Positions 32,691-42,709 are shown, numbered from the stretch's first letter. The stretch: 64,000 nt of DNA from JANQOZ01 sp045106555 (GCA_045106555.1 JBGCET010000044.1:1-64000), one strand, 5' to 3'. Numbers and translations are program-made. The notes: generated by a model not told the origin, from the letters alone.

Positions 32691-35513
32691 TCAGGATGCC
32701 TTTATGTCTTGAAGTTCCGCAGCCACCTGATCGAATTCAGACTGAATGTCTTTCAGTTTCTGCGCCACATCACCAATCGTACCCTCACGGGCACCATGCT
32801 CAACCAACTTGGCCAATTCTGACAGGCCGATGGCACCCAGATTGGCGCTGGTGGATTTCAGTGAGTGGGCCGGCGCAATCAGCCCATCAATATCCTCGGC
32901 ATCAGCCGCGTCCGCCAGCTGGCCGATGCAGTTGGGCGTGTCCTCAAGATAGACGTCGATCAGGTCGACATATTCGTCTCCCATGATGTCAATAAGGTCA
33001 TCGAGTACCTGACGGTCCAGCACCGATTTACTGGCCGTCTGCCGGTTCTTGGGCCTGAGCACCGCAACTTCCGGAGGTAAATCATCCGTTGAGGGTGTGC
33101 TGGATTCCGGCGACGCCTCTTCCACCGGGTCAACCAACTGGGGCGCTGCGGACTCTGTGAGCCAGCGATTCAGCATTTGTTCCAGAAGTTGCCGGTTCAA
33201 CGGCTTGGCCATGTAGTCATCCATGCCCGCATCCAGACATTTTTGTCGGTCACCGGCCATGGCGTTTGCGGTCATGGCCAAAATCGGAATGCGCTCCTGA
33301 TTATTGTCCGACTCGTGCTGTCGCCACTGCTTAGTTGCGGAGTAGCCGTCCATCACCGGCATCATGCAGTCCATTAGGACGGCATTGTAGGTGTTATCGT
33401 TGAGTTGGCGAATGGCCTCTTTGCCGTTCTTAGCGACATCGTGTTCAACGCCAATTAACGACAACAATTTTTGAGCGACGTGAAGATTGACCGGGTTGTC
33501 TTCTACCAGCAGCACTCGTCCGGAAGGTTTGTCCGCTGGCATGAGGGTTGCCGGCGCGGGTGCTGGCTGATCGTCTTCCTCATAGTAGTCCTCTCCGTAA
33601 CCCACCTCGTCAGAGCCCAGTGTGGGCGGCCGTTCGATGGCTTCTTCGCCGCCGTGTAGCAGGGTTTCAATCGTTTCGTGGAAATCGCCCTGGGCACTGC
33701 TCCGGTCCAGGGCATCGATATCGCTGAAGTCCGCCAGGGGTTCGGGCAAAATGCCGTCGCGGTTGAGTACCAGAATATTCATAGCGTTAAAACGGGAGTC
33801 GCGCCGGATCCGTCGAATCAGCTCGGCGGATTGATTGCCCAGCGATGGTGCGTCAACCACCATCACGTCAAAGGCCCAGGTGCCGCCCAGCGTCAATGAG
33901 TCTTTGATCTTGGCCGCCATCTGACGCAGGTTGCCGGCGACTGTCGTGCTTGAGCCCCAGCCCTCAAAAAAGGTTCCCAGCCGTTGCCGCAAAGCCTCAT
34001 CGCCACAGCCCAGCAATATTCTGGCATCCTGTAAGTCTTTGCGATCTGCCTGAATGTCGCCAACGGACTTCTTCAGATGAATCGAGAACCAAAATACCGA
34101 CCCGGACCCAGGTTCTGATTTAACCCCGATCCGCCCGCCCATCAGTTCCACCAGACGTTTGCAGATGGCCAAACCCAATCCACTGCCGCCGTAGGTTCTA
34201 GTGGTTGACGCATCAGCCTGAGAGAAGGGCCTGAACAGGCGATCGGAGGTGGACTTATCCATACCAATGCCGGTGTCTTTCACCGCAAACAAGAGTTCGG
34301 TCTGGTCACGGGTTTCGCTACGGTTACTGACCGTGACTTCCACATGACCGGAGTCGGTAAATTTGATCGCATTGCTTACCAGGTTGGTCAGCACTTGGCG
34401 CAGCCGTACCGGATCACCGCGTAGCGCAATCCGCACACCGGGTTCCAGTTTTACCCGCAGGTCCAGATCCTTCTTACGGGCGCTGGAGTTCATCAGGCGA
34501 ACGACCGAATCGAGCAACTCCCGCAGATTCAAGCCAACCTGTTCCAGCTCAAGCTTACCGGCCTCAATTTTGGAATAATCCAAGATATCGTCAATAATCG
34601 AGAGCAGGTGCTTCGACGATTGGAAAGCGGTATTCAGGTAGTCCTTCTGGGTGTCATTGAGCTCGGTGCTGCGCAAAATATCCAGGATCGGCAAGATGCC
34701 GTTGAGGGGGGTGCGAATTTCGTGGCTCATGGTGGCCAGAAACTCGTCCTTTGCCATGACCGCGGCCTCTGCGGCTCTTTTGGCCTGACGAACCTCCTCT
34801 TCGATTCTGGCTCGCCGGTCGATATTGCTTGATAGCTCCTCGTTAAGGCTTTCCAGTTCGCTCTTGGACTGCGTCATCACTTTCGCCAGACGACGGTTTT
34901 CCAACGCATGATGGAGCGACTGGCGCAAGCCGCTTTGCAGTCGCAATGCTGACAGGTAGACCGCGCCAAGCACCAGCACGAAGGCGGCCGCAGTTATCCA
35001 GTGGGCGGTATCTCCGCTGGTTGCGAGCTTGATCAATAAGGGCGCCGCGGACGGCAATGCAAACGCCACCATCAGGCGGGTAAATGGCGATAACAGCAAT
35101 ATGCCGGACACGATCATGGAGGTGGCAACCACCGAAATGATCAGCGCGCTGTTCGGCAGGTCCAGATCAAACAACAGCCAGGACATTGCCCCCCAGCCAA
35201 TCCCGCTGAAAGCCATGGTGACCGTGGCGGCTAGAATCCAGGACTCTGGGTTGGTGTCGACATCGTCCGCTTTGCGGTACTGGACGTACACCACCGCACG
35301 CACCGCCGCAATGATGGCAAAGTAAATCACCAGGCTCAGCGCCAGGGCGCTGTTCTGAGTAGACCAGAAATAGAGGCCGACCAGAGCGGCCACCGCAGTG
35401 GCAGCGATGGTGCCAAAGCCCGACATTCGGTACATGAACCGTACCCGTTCGGCTTTTAGCCGCTTGTCGTGCTGGTCGTCAGCAGTAGAGGTGTAAAGAC
35501 CGTCCTGCGTCAT
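32691..35513 (-). CDS. Hybrid sensor histidine kinase (BarA-like)
   Basis: The 940-residue protein has about six membrane helices in residues 35-190, a coiled coil (about 205-255), HisKA with the His of MSHEIRTPLNG (about residue 264) and a HATPase domain. A degenerate receiver-like region follows, then a receiver (LVEDN, LMDCMMPVMDG, KPL) and a C-terminal HPt with HSLKSTSANLGA. The phosphorelay probably passes to an unlinked response regulator. It starts only a few bases after the stop of the FimX-like gene, so the two form an operon. ATG at 35513 is chosen because GGGGA lies 6 nt upstream; an ATG at 35525 has no ribosome site. Confidence 0.9.
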   Translation of the reverse strand: MTQDGLYTSTADDQHDKRLKAERVRFMYRMSGFGTIAATAVAALVGLYFWSTQNSALALSLVIYFAIIAAVRAVVYVQYRKADDVDTNPESWILAATVTMAFSGIGWGAMSWLLFDLDLPNSALIISVVATSMIVSGILLLSPFTRLMVAFALPSAAPLLIKLATSGDTAHWITAAAFVLVLGAVYLSALRLQSGLRQSLHHALENRRLAKVMTQSKSELESLNEELSSNIDRRARIEEEVRQAKRAAEAAVMAKDEFLATMSHEIRTPLNGILPILDILRSTELNDTQKDYLNTAFQSSKHLLSIIDDILDYSKIEAGKLELEQVGLNLRELLDSVVRLMNSSARKKDLDLRVKLEPGVRIALRGDPVRLRQVLTNLVSNAIKFTDSGHVEVTVSNRSETRDQTELLFAVKDTGIGMDKSTSDRLFRPFSQADASTTRTYGGSGLGLAICKRLVELMGGRIGVKSEPGSGSVFWFSIHLKKSVGDIQADRKDLQDARILLGCGDEALRQRLGTFFEGWGSSTTVAGNLRQMAAKIKDSLTLGGTWAFDVMVVDAPSLGNQSAELIRRIRRDSRFNAMNILVLNRDGILPEPLADFSDIDALDRSSAQGDFHETIETLLHGGEEAIERPPTLGSDEVGYGEDYYEEDDQPAPAPATLMPADKPSGRVLLVEDNPVNLHVAQKLLSLIGVEHDVAKNGKEAIRQLNDNTYNAVLMDCMMPVMDGYSATKQWRQHESDNNQERIPILAMTANAMAGDRQKCLDAGMDDYMAKPLNRQLLEQMLNRWLTESAAPQLVDPVEEASPESSTPSTDDLPPEVAVLRPKNRQTASKSVLDRQVLDDLIDIMGDEYVDLIDVYLEDTPNCIGQLADAADAEDIDGLIAPAHSLKSTSANLGAIGLSELAKLVEHGAREGTIGDVAQKLKDIQSEFDQVAAELQDIKAS

Positions 35514-35528
35514 AGTTGTCCCCAATGT

Positions 35529-38369
35529 TCAAATTTGCGACTCGTTAAACTGGTATGCCAGTTCGGCTTCCGGTGCCTGAACAAAATATCCCTGAATAAA
35601 ATCGACCCCGGTTTGCCACAGCATGGCCGCAGTCCGTGCGTCCTCGATGGCCGGAATGATGACCAACTGTTTGCCGGTGTGTAAACGCTCCACCACGGCG
35701 CTCAGATCTTTGCCTACGGCGCCGTCTTCATCGGTAGCCGGTAGCTTTACATAGTCCACGGCAAGGTGCGTCAGTGTCTGAAAGGCGGTGTTACTGCCGT
35801 CGAAGGCGCCCAAAGCAACTTTTACACCAATTTCTCGAAGCTTTTTCGAACACTCCACGGCCGCTTTGAGTCGGTTGGCAATTTCCGGCAGCTTGAACTC
35901 TATCACCAGGTAAGAAGGCTCCAGCCCTCGGGTTTGCAACTGTTTGTAAAGCCTGGGCAGCATCTCGCGATCGCCCAGCGAATGCGCAGATTGGTTGACA
36001 AAAAGCCGAATGGGTCTGTCGAGTCTTTGACGTTCGTCAATCACCGAAATGGCCCGTTGCAGCATCCACCGATCAATCCGGCCCAGCAAGCCATTTTGCT
36101 CCGCAGCTGGGATCAATCGCGAAGCCGCAATAGGTTTGCCGTCATCGCCGTTCACTCGCACCAATGCCTGATATTGTTCGTCCGAATCACCGCGTAAAGA
36201 GACGATGGGCTGGAACAGTACCTGCAAGTCATCGTTATCCAACGCAGATTCGAGGGTCAACGCTACCGAGTCGTCACTTTCTTCGGAGAAGTCCAACGCC
36301 AGTTCCTGCACGTTGACTCGAGACGTCCCTTCGCTGTAACCCAGATTGCAGGCCCGTTCTGCCGCCGAGATTAACGCGCCGGCATCAGCAAACTGGCTGG
36401 TTAACTGACAAACGCCGATGGAAACCGTCATGTTGATCGTGCCGTCGCCGCTTCGAAAAAGTTGCGAGGCGACTCGGGCGGTGCAGTTTTTTGCGGTTTC
36501 TTCCAACCCATCAACCCTGCGTTCTGGCAACAACAGACAGTAGGCGTTGTCGCCGTAACGTGTTGCCATATCCTCGCTGCTTAATTCACTGCTCAGTAAA
36601 GGCCCCAACTGATCCGCCGCTTGCTCGAATCCGGCTAGTCCCAGTCGCTGGCGAAGGTCAAAGGGATCATCAATCTCCACATAGAGCACGCCGCCAGGGC
36701 GATCTTTGTTGCCCGTCGAGGATTCGGCCAACAGGTCGTTGATACGCTCTAGCAACGCTGGGCGTTCCGCTAGGCCGGTAACGGTATCGGGCTCGGCGCG
36801 GGTCAGTTGGCGTCGTGCCAATGCCCGGGCCCGTTGCACCCGATTAGTCACCGCCTGAATCAGGTGGCGGGGTCGAATAGGTTTGGACAGAAAGTCGTCG
36901 CCGCCGGCCAACAGGGCATCAAAGTGTTTGTCTGTGTTGCTTTCGCCAGACAGAAACACGATCGGCGTATTGATGAAGTCGTCGCGTTCTCGAATGATCG
37001 ATGTAAGCTCCATGCCGTCACATTCAGGCATGTAAAGGTCCATCAAAATGAGTTCCGGATTGAACTCTTCCAGGTGGTCCAATACCTGCATCGGGTCGCG
37101 CTCCATCCGCACTGACATTCCGGCTTTACGCAGGATGGATTCGGCAAACATGGCTTGGGAGCGGTCGTCCTCCACAATCAATACCCGATACGGGTCGTCC
37201 TGGGGATTGCGCATGAGTTCATTGAGCCGCTCAAGCACTTCTGATGCGCTGGCGTCGCTCTTAAGAAACGCATCGGCGCCGGCCCGAAGAATCTTCAGCC
37301 GTTGAACGACATCTGTCGCCTGAGAGAAGGCTAGCATGGGCATCGGGCGATCTTGTTTGCGGCGAATCTTTTGAACCAGTGGGCCCAAGGTTTCTACTTC
37401 ATCAATAAACACGCCATCTATCAGCACCGCGTCAGGCCCCATGGCACTGAGCTGCTCGCGAAATTCGCCTACGTCAGCGAAAGAGTTGACTTCGAATGTA
37501 CGCCCCAGACTTTTAGCCAGGCTGTGGGAGCGCTTGTCGTCCTGGTGCAGAAAATACAACATGCGATTGTTGCGCGTTGCTGGTGCAGGCTCTGGCGGCG
37601 GTAATGGCGGTTCATTGTCCTCAGCCGCAACCTCCGGTTGTTGCTTGGGAGATAAAGCCTTGGGCTTGGAAGCGAGTTTCCAGTCACTATTGCCCTGTTC
37701 AGACTCTTCAACCTCAAACTGTTCGTCGCCGGTAATGATTTGGCTGGCAATATCACCCAACTCCAACTCCACGTTGGCCTCGGCCAGGCGGTGTAGTTCA
37801 AGGTCGGTTACGCCAATGGAGTCGGCGTCCAGATCGCTGGACTGATCAAAGCTCAGGCGATGAAAGGGCCTGACCGATTGAGAATCGAAGGGCAGAAACT
37901 CCGCTGGCGGCCTCACGCTGCAGGGGATATTTTCTGTGGTGGGAAGTCCGGAAGGTGCTATTTCCGGGTCAGGCAGGGTGGGCGACGTGAACATCTTAGC
38001 CACCACGGTGGGTCTGCTGGTATCCAAGTCTTCCAGATCAGCGCCGCCGCTGATTTGGTCGAGTTCCCCGATAACCCTGAGAATCTCGTCGTTTTGGTCT
38101 GCTCCGGGCAGGTCCATGCCCTGTTGGTGTCCGCCCAGCAGGATTTCGAGGGCTGATAGATTCTCGCTGGCCTCCACCAGTCCATATTTTCCGCTGGAAC
38201 CGGCAAGTTGCTGCACTTCAAAGAAAATCAAATGTAGCGTGTTGATATCCCAGCCGTTTTCCGCCAGCGCTTTGAGTCGACGCTGGATACCTCCGATGCG
38301 TCTGGGCAGCGTCTTTTGGAATGCCTTGCGCAACTGCGCTTCACGGCTTTGTTGAGAGTCGCTGCTCAT
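35529..38369 (-). CDS. FimX-like protein: degenerate HPt, two receivers, degenerate GGDEF and EAL
   Basis: The 946-residue cytoplasmic protein has several domains in a row. The N-terminal HPt-like helix has a Gln (QQLAGSSGKYG) where the phosphoacceptor His should be. A first receiver-like domain (HQDDKRS, LIDGVF, FLKSD) is followed by a clear second receiver (LIVEDD, LMDLYMPECDG, SKPIRP). The GGDEF domain carries YGDNAY instead of GGDEF. In the EAL domain QAL replaces EAL, and the DDFG segment reads GAFDG. It is probably a c-di-GMP effector without synthase or phosphodiesterase activity, as for FimX. It shares an operon with the hybrid kinase, a likely phosphodonor. Confidence 0.88.
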   Translation of the reverse strand: MSSDSQQSREAQLRKAFQKTLPRRIGGIQRRLKALAENGWDINTLHLIFFEVQQLAGSSGKYGLVEASENLSALEILLGGHQQGMDLPGADQNDEILRVIGELDQISGGADLEDLDTSRPTVVAKMFTSPTLPDPEIAPSGLPTTENIPCSVRPPAEFLPFDSQSVRPFHRLSFDQSSDLDADSIGVTDLELHRLAEANVELELGDIASQIITGDEQFEVEESEQGNSDWKLASKPKALSPKQQPEVAAEDNEPPLPPPEPAPATRNNRMLYFLHQDDKRSHSLAKSLGRTFEVNSFADVGEFREQLSAMGPDAVLIDGVFIDEVETLGPLVQKIRRKQDRPMPMLAFSQATDVVQRLKILRAGADAFLKSDASASEVLERLNELMRNPQDDPYRVLIVEDDRSQAMFAESILRKAGMSVRMERDPMQVLDHLEEFNPELILMDLYMPECDGMELTSIIRERDDFINTPIVFLSGESNTDKHFDALLAGGDDFLSKPIRPRHLIQAVTNRVQRARALARRQLTRAEPDTVTGLAERPALLERINDLLAESSTGNKDRPGGVLYVEIDDPFDLRQRLGLAGFEQAADQLGPLLSSELSSEDMATRYGDNAYCLLLPERRVDGLEETAKNCTARVASQLFRSGDGTINMTVSIGVCQLTSQFADAGALISAAERACNLGYSEGTSRVNVQELALDFSEESDDSVALTLESALDNDDLQVLFQPIVSLRGDSDEQYQALVRVNGDDGKPIAASRLIPAAEQNGLLGRIDRWMLQRAISVIDERQRLDRPIRLFVNQSAHSLGDREMLPRLYKQLQTRGLEPSYLVIEFKLPEIANRLKAAVECSKKLREIGVKVALGAFDGSNTAFQTLTHLAVDYVKLPATDEDGAVGKDLSAVVERLHTGKQLVIIPAIEDARTAAMLWQTGVDFIQGYFVQAPEAELAYQFNESQI

Positions 38370-38503
38370 GTTCTCAGCGGCACCGATAAAGCATAGGGCA
38401 GTGGTGGATTTGCGGATCTTTCACTTCTCTCGGGATAACCACAGCAAATGGCTGATAAATATAGCATTGTATGGTGGATGAATGTTGTGTGCCGGAACCC
38501 ACT

Positions 38504-38938
38504 TTAAAAAGGCCGAACGACTACCATGATAACGACGCCGAACAGCATGACTACGGGAACCTCGTTGAACCAGCGATACCAGCGATCGCTGTGTTTGCCC
38601 TGTCCCGACGCGAGCGCGCGCATCAGATGCCAGCACCAGGCCTGATAGAGCACCAGGCTGATAACCAGTGCCAGCTTTGTGTACCACCAACCGAAATGCC
38701 ATAGAGCGGCCTGCAATCCTCCCAACATGCCGATCAGTGTGAGGCCGAAAACGAGGGTCAGTGCACCGCCAATACAGGTTATGGCAAACAGCCGTCGCTC
38801 CATAACCTTGAACCGTTCAAGGCTGACGGTATCGGTCGCTCCATGATGATAAATAAACAGCCGCGGCAGATAAAAAAGCCCCGCGAACCAGGTCACCATA
38901 AAGATGATGTGAAGCGCTTTGATCCAGAGCACCAGCAT
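38504..38938 (-). CDS. hemJ: Protoporphyrinogen oxidase HemJ
   Basis: The 144-residue protein has four transmembrane helices and the HemJ/CopD-like features: an N-terminal KALHIIFMVTWFAGLFYLPR segment with a conserved His, HHG after it, a WWYTKLALVISL helix, and a C-terminal NEVPVVMLFGVVIMVVVRP. HemJ oxidises protoporphyrinogen IX to protoporphyrin IX with quinone as acceptor. It is transcribed away from the DUF6776-bactofilin-erpA group. A similar grouping of hemJ, bactofilin and erpA occurs in pseudomonads (from general knowledge). Confidence 0.9.
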   Translation of the reverse strand: MLVLWIKALHIIFMVTWFAGLFYLPRLFIYHHGATDTVSLERFKVMERRLFAITCIGGALTLVFGLTLIGMLGGLQAALWHFGWWYTKLALVISLVLYQAWCWHLMRALASGQGKHSDRWYRWFNEVPVVMLFGVVIMVVVRPF

Positions 38939-39100
38939 TCCTTCAGTAGATCTGTGAAAGCCGCAATCTACTGCCTTGTGGTCGCTGCGCCAACTGCCGA
39001 TCTTGACCTGAGCCGCTCAAGCCAATCAAGATAGGTCGTTCAGACCCCCAATCACTCAAAACCTTCAGCAGTCAAACCCTCGCCCACATGATGAGTATCG

Positions 39101-39823
39101 ATGACATCTGATCGCCCACGAATTGTCCGTGGAAACGCCAGCAGCAGGCCTCGGGGCCGACTGGCTGTTGGCTGTTTTCTACTGGGGTTGATCCTAGGGT
39201 TTTTGGCCGCGGGGCTGGTGGCTGGGCCGACTGAATCGAAGGCGCCACAGGGCGTTGAAAGCCAGGCCGGAACCGAGGGTCAAAATGAACAGTTGAGCCA
39301 GGATCTTGCGGTAGCCGAAAGAGCCAGGCAAGTAAGTGAGAATGCTCTGCAAGCGTTAAAACAAAGTGTATTCGAGCTTGATCAACAAATGGCCAACCAG
39401 CGAGAAGAGGTGAGCTTTTATCAACGTCTACTAGATGCGGGCGGCAGCGTCCGTGGGCTGGCGGTGCACGAGTTTCAGCTCGCCCCCACCACATCAGCCA
39501 GAGTCTTTCGCTATCGACTGGTGCTGACCCAGAATTTAAAAAAGACCCGCCGAGTGGAGGGGGTGGTGACCCTGTCGGTCACTGGCATTTCTGGTGACAG
39601 GGCGGCTCGGCTTGACGCATCGGCGCTGGGAGTTTCACCTCCGCTGCAGGCTTTTAAGTTCAAATACTACCAGCTGTTAGAGGGAACTCTCAGCCTGCCT
39701 GAAGGGTTCTCGCCCACCGAAGTGGTTGTCCGAGCAGAAATTGATGAAAGCAGTCGGTCCGCGCAGGAAGCCTTTCCCTGGCGCCTCGCCGGGTCGAAAG
39801 ACGCCGCCGCCAGTCAGCCCTGA
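39101..39823 (+). CDS. DUF6776 family protein
   Basis: The 240-residue protein has a basic N-terminus, one membrane helix (about residues 20-42), and a coiled-coil region (about 65-105). The globular C-terminus contains FYQRLLDAGG, FRYRLVLTQNLKK and an FKFKYYQLLEGTLSLPEGFSP-like segment that matches the DUF6776 family. Its role is not established. It stands upstream of a bactofilin gene, 66 bp away, an arrangement often conserved, so a role in envelope or cytoskeletal scaffolding is possible. ATG at 39101 precedes the basic n-region and is accepted. Confidence 0.82.
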   Translation: MTSDRPRIVRGNASSRPRGRLAVGCFLLGLILGFLAAGLVAGPTESKAPQGVESQAGTEGQNEQLSQDLAVAERARQVSENALQALKQSVFELDQQMANQREEVSFYQRLLDAGGSVRGLAVHEFQLAPTTSARVFRYRLVLTQNLKKTRRVEGVVTLSVTGISGDRAARLDASALGVSPPLQAFKFKYYQLLEGTLSLPEGFSPTEVVVRAEIDESSRSAQEAFPWRLAGSKDAAASQP

Positions 39824-39888
39824 CGCGGCCATGGTCACGGTTTGGCCTGGCGCCGCTGGTATATCATCCCCAATCCTCCAAAGGTTGA

Positions 39889-40359
39889 GTGAGCGGCATG
39901 TTTAAAAATGAGACCGGCGAAAACGGCGCCCAGATAGAAACATTGGTCGGTGAGAAAACTCAGATCAAAGGCGATCTGACCTTCAGTGGCGGTCTGCATA
40001 TTGACGGCCATGTGGAAGGCAGCGTGACGGCGGCAGACGGCGCCGGCACTGTTCACATCAGCGATTCGGGACGGGTTACCGGCGAGGTAAGGGCGCCGGT
40101 TATTATCGTTAACGGCCAGGTTGATGGTGATGTTCATGCCCTGGAGCGGCTGGAACTAAGAGAAAACGCTCGGGTATCGGGCAATATTCATTACACGGCG
40201 ATTGAGATGAAACTGGGGGCCGAAGTCAATGGTCAGCTGATCTCCAAGGCCGGATCTCAGGGTAGCGCGACTGCAGAAATCAAAAAGCCGGCCACGGAAA
40301 GTGCAAAGTCATCACCGTCTGCTGGCCCCGGCGCTAAGGCGGGTTCTGGTGCAGGTTGA
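39889..40359 (+). CDS. Bactofilin (polymer-forming cytoskeletal protein)
   Basis: The 156-residue product has a short N-terminus, then a beta-helical bactofilin core (about residues 15-125) made of hydrophobic repeats such as GGLHIDGHVEGSV and APVIIVNGQVDGDV. An Ala/Ser/Gly/Lys-rich tail of about 30 residues is unstructured. Bactofilins self-assemble into filaments and help place cell-wall enzymes. A GTG at 39889 and an ATG at 39898 are both possible starts; three residues separate them. It is followed by erpA 40 bp later. Confidence 0.9.
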   Translation: MSGMFKNETGENGAQIETLVGEKTQIKGDLTFSGGLHIDGHVEGSVTAADGAGTVHISDSGRVTGEVRAPVIIVNGQVDGDVHALERLELRENARVSGNIHYTAIEMKLGAEVNGQLISKAGSQGSATAEIKKPATESAKSSPSAGPGAKAGSGAG

Positions 40360-40398
40360 AACAATTGCTTGAAAGATGGGCTCAGTGAGCCTACTTTG

Positions 40399-40740
40399 AT
40401 GGGCATGGATACCAGCACCGTAGAATTTACCGACGCTGCGGCCCGCAAGGTCCGCGAGCTTATTTTGGAAGAAGAAAATCCCGAGCTCAAACTCAGGGTC
40501 TACATCAGCGGCGGCGGATGTTCGGGTTTTCAGTACGGCTTCACCTTTGATGAAGAAATCACCGACGGTGATCTTGAGGTCGAAAAAGAAGGGGTCATGC
40601 TGCTTGTGGATCCCATGAGTCTGCAATACCTGATTGGCGCTGAGATTGACTATTCAGAGTCCCTCAAAGGGGCCCAGTTTGTGATCCGCAACCCCAATGC
40701 CACGACCACCTGTGGATGCGGTTCGTCGTTCTCCGTCTAG
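40399..40740 (+). CDS. erpA: Iron-sulfur cluster insertion protein ErpA
   Basis: The 113-residue protein is an A-type Fe-S carrier with FTDAAARKVRELI at the start, the first Cys in SGGGCSGFQYGF, and the last two in TTCGCGSSF. These three Cys bind a [2Fe-2S] or [4Fe-4S] cluster that is handed to target enzymes, notably of isoprenoid synthesis. ATG at 40399 gives the normal length; an upstream TTG (40369) would add ten residues. Confidence 0.95.
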   Translation: MGMDTSTVEFTDAAARKVRELILEEENPELKLRVYISGGGCSGFQYGFTFDEEITDGDLEVEKEGVMLLVDPMSLQYLIGAEIDYSESLKGAQFVIRNPNATTTCGCGSSFSV

Positions 40741-40850
40741 TTCTCGGTCAGCGGCGGCCTCGGCCATAACGGCCAAGCCTCCTATCAGTTTTCAAATTTG
40801 CCAGCCAAAAGTTCCATCCAGCAGCTGAACTTCCACCGAACGACCACTGA

Positions 40851-41789
40851 ATGAACGTCAATCCCATGAGTGGTTTGCCCATGAATCGTCTCGCTGAACG
40901 CCGAGACGATGTCGCTTGGCTGGCTGATCAGTACGCCAATCCCGAAGCCCGCGTCATGGTGGTTTCCGAGGGTCGAGTGTTGATTGCTGGAAAGGGCCCA
41001 GAGGCAGATTTTGTCAATCTGCCCGTCACTGATCGAGAATCCGTCATCTATTCGATGATGCTCGGACAGCTGGGTTCGCAGCTGTGGTTTGCGGTTAGCA
41101 TGCCTCGGCCCCAGGCCGATCAGTTGGCTCAACGAATGAACGCCAGATTTCGCGGGCTGCGCAGCATTGTCGGCGAACTTCAGGGGCCCAAGGCTGGCAT
41201 TGCTGGTTATGTTCGCGGCATGGATTTGTGGCAAGCCAACCATCGTTACTGCTCACGATGTGGTACCCCCTGCGTTGCCGAGCAGGCGGGTTTTCGCCTC
41301 AAATGTCAGAATAATCAGTGTTTGCGTCAGCACTTTCCACGCCTGGACCCAGCCGTCATTGTGGCTGTAGGTGATCAGGGTCGTCTGTTGCTGGGGCGGC
41401 AGCCAGGTTGGCCTGAGGGCCGCTACTCCACGTTGGCGGGATTCGTTGAGCCCGGCGAGTCGTTGGAAGATGCCGTGCGCAGGGAAGTTGCCGAAGAAAG
41501 CGGGGTTGTGGTTGGACCTTTGGCCTACCACTCGTCCCAACCTTGGCCCTTTCCCTCATCACTGATGGTGGGTTTTATCGGCGAAGCAACCGAGACTGAA
41601 ATTTGTTGTGATGATGAACTGGAGGATGCGCGTTGGTTTGACGCTGAAGAACTCCGTGAACGGGTTCACAGTGGCGAGCTTGTTCTGCCCTTCCCAGCCT
41701 CAGTGTCCTGGCATCTGATCGCCAGCTTCATGCGGGATCATCATCAGATGGATATTCGCAGCTGGAATAACGGAGACTGGCAGCGATGA
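40851..41789 (+). CDS. nudC: NAD+ diphosphatase / deNADding Nudix enzyme NudC
   Basis: The 312-residue protein has the NudC domains: an N-terminal domain, a zinc ribbon with RYCSRCGTPC and KCQNNQC, a Nudix domain with GGFVEPGESLEDAVRREVAEESGV (Nudix box), and the NudC-specific SQPWPFPSSLM. It hydrolyses NAD(H) and removes NAD caps from RNA. It overlaps the next gene by 4 bp (ATGA). The ATG at 40851 gives a normal length. Confidence 0.95.
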   Translation: MNVNPMSGLPMNRLAERRDDVAWLADQYANPEARVMVVSEGRVLIAGKGPEADFVNLPVTDRESVIYSMMLGQLGSQLWFAVSMPRPQADQLAQRMNARFRGLRSIVGELQGPKAGIAGYVRGMDLWQANHRYCSRCGTPCVAEQAGFRLKCQNNQCLRQHFPRLDPAVIVAVGDQGRLLLGRQPGWPEGRYSTLAGFVEPGESLEDAVRREVAEESGVVVGPLAYHSSQPWPFPSSLMVGFIGEATETEICCDDELEDARWFDAEELRERVHSGELVLPFPASVSWHLIASFMRDHHQMDIRSWNNGDWQR

Positions 41790-42709
41790 AACTCCTTATT
41801 GCTCTAATTGCGCTGACTTTGGGGTGGCTGGCCGGGCGCCAGCTGCGCGACCTGAAGCACAGCGTCATCCACACCTGGTTCGCTCGCCTGATGGGCACCA
41901 GCGGACATCCGCTCAGACCGGTGGTGTTGACACTGGTGCCCGGCATGGCGGTGACGGTTTTGTATCTGTTTCTGCTCAATCATGGATGGGTTTTCAGTGC
42001 CGCAATTAGCGCGCTGATTGCGTTGGTGTTTGCCTGGGGGTCGCGAGACCTCGACGCTGACGTTCGGCAATTTCTGACGGCGGAAACTGAGCCGAATCGA
42101 GCGCAGGCTGCCGAGCGGCTGTTGATGGGCTACTTTCCCGTGCGCCAGCCCCGGGACCTGGTTGACACCGAAACGGTAGCTGATGAGTCGGCGGCCCCAG
42201 ATACGCCATGGCCGGTGACTACCGAACGGCTGGTTGAAGGCGTTTTTTATCAGGCTCTGACGCGTTGGTTTGGTGCGTTGTTTTGGTTTCTTTTGGCCGG
42301 CCCTGGTGGAGCGGTGTCGTTTCGGTTCTTGCACGCGCTGTTGTCGGAAGAGCGAAATTTTCAACTGCTCAGCCCCCAGCAGCAGGCCGCTGGCAGGCGC
42401 TGGCTGGCTCGGGTGGATTGGCCGGCTGCCGTGTTGGCATCCGCTGGACTGGCCATGGTCGGCGATTTCGATCGGGTGGCTAAAGGGGGGCGGCGTTTAA
42501 GTCGGACTTTTGGCTGGCGAAATTTGGCTCGGGACGTATGGCCGAAACTGGGTGCACTGACTGTGGTCAGTGCACCGGATGACGCTTTCGAGCACGACTT
42601 TAGTGGCGCACCTGGGCGCGTTAATTTGGCCATGAATTTGGTCTGGCGAGTGTTGGTGTGCTGGTTAACCGTGGCGGCCCTGGTCACAGTAGTGATGGTG
42701 ATTAATTAG
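41786..42709 (+). CDS. AmpE-like membrane protein (CobD/CbiB family)
   Basis: The 307-residue protein has four or five transmembrane helices. AmpE-like features include an RDLDADVRQFLTA segment and, in the middle, VEGVFYQALTRWFGALFWFLLAGPGGAV followed by a FRFLHAL helix. AmpE is a poorly understood inner-membrane protein first named from beta-lactamase induction; homologues without ampD are common. It starts inside nudC (4 bp overlap) and ends 48 bp before the cobalamin adenosyltransferase gene. Confidence 0.85.
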   Translation: MKLLIALIALTLGWLAGRQLRDLKHSVIHTWFARLMGTSGHPLRPVVLTLVPGMAVTVLYLFLLNHGWVFSAAISALIALVFAWGSRDLDADVRQFLTAETEPNRAQAAERLLMGYFPVRQPRDLVDTETVADESAAPDTPWPVTTERLVEGVFYQALTRWFGALFWFLLAGPGGAVSFRFLHALLSEERNFQLLSPQQQAAGRRWLARVDWPAAVLASAGLAMVGDFDRVAKGGRRLSRTFGWRNLARDVWPKLGALTVVSAPDDAFEHDFSGAPGRVNLAMNLVWRVLVCWLTVAALVTVVMVIN

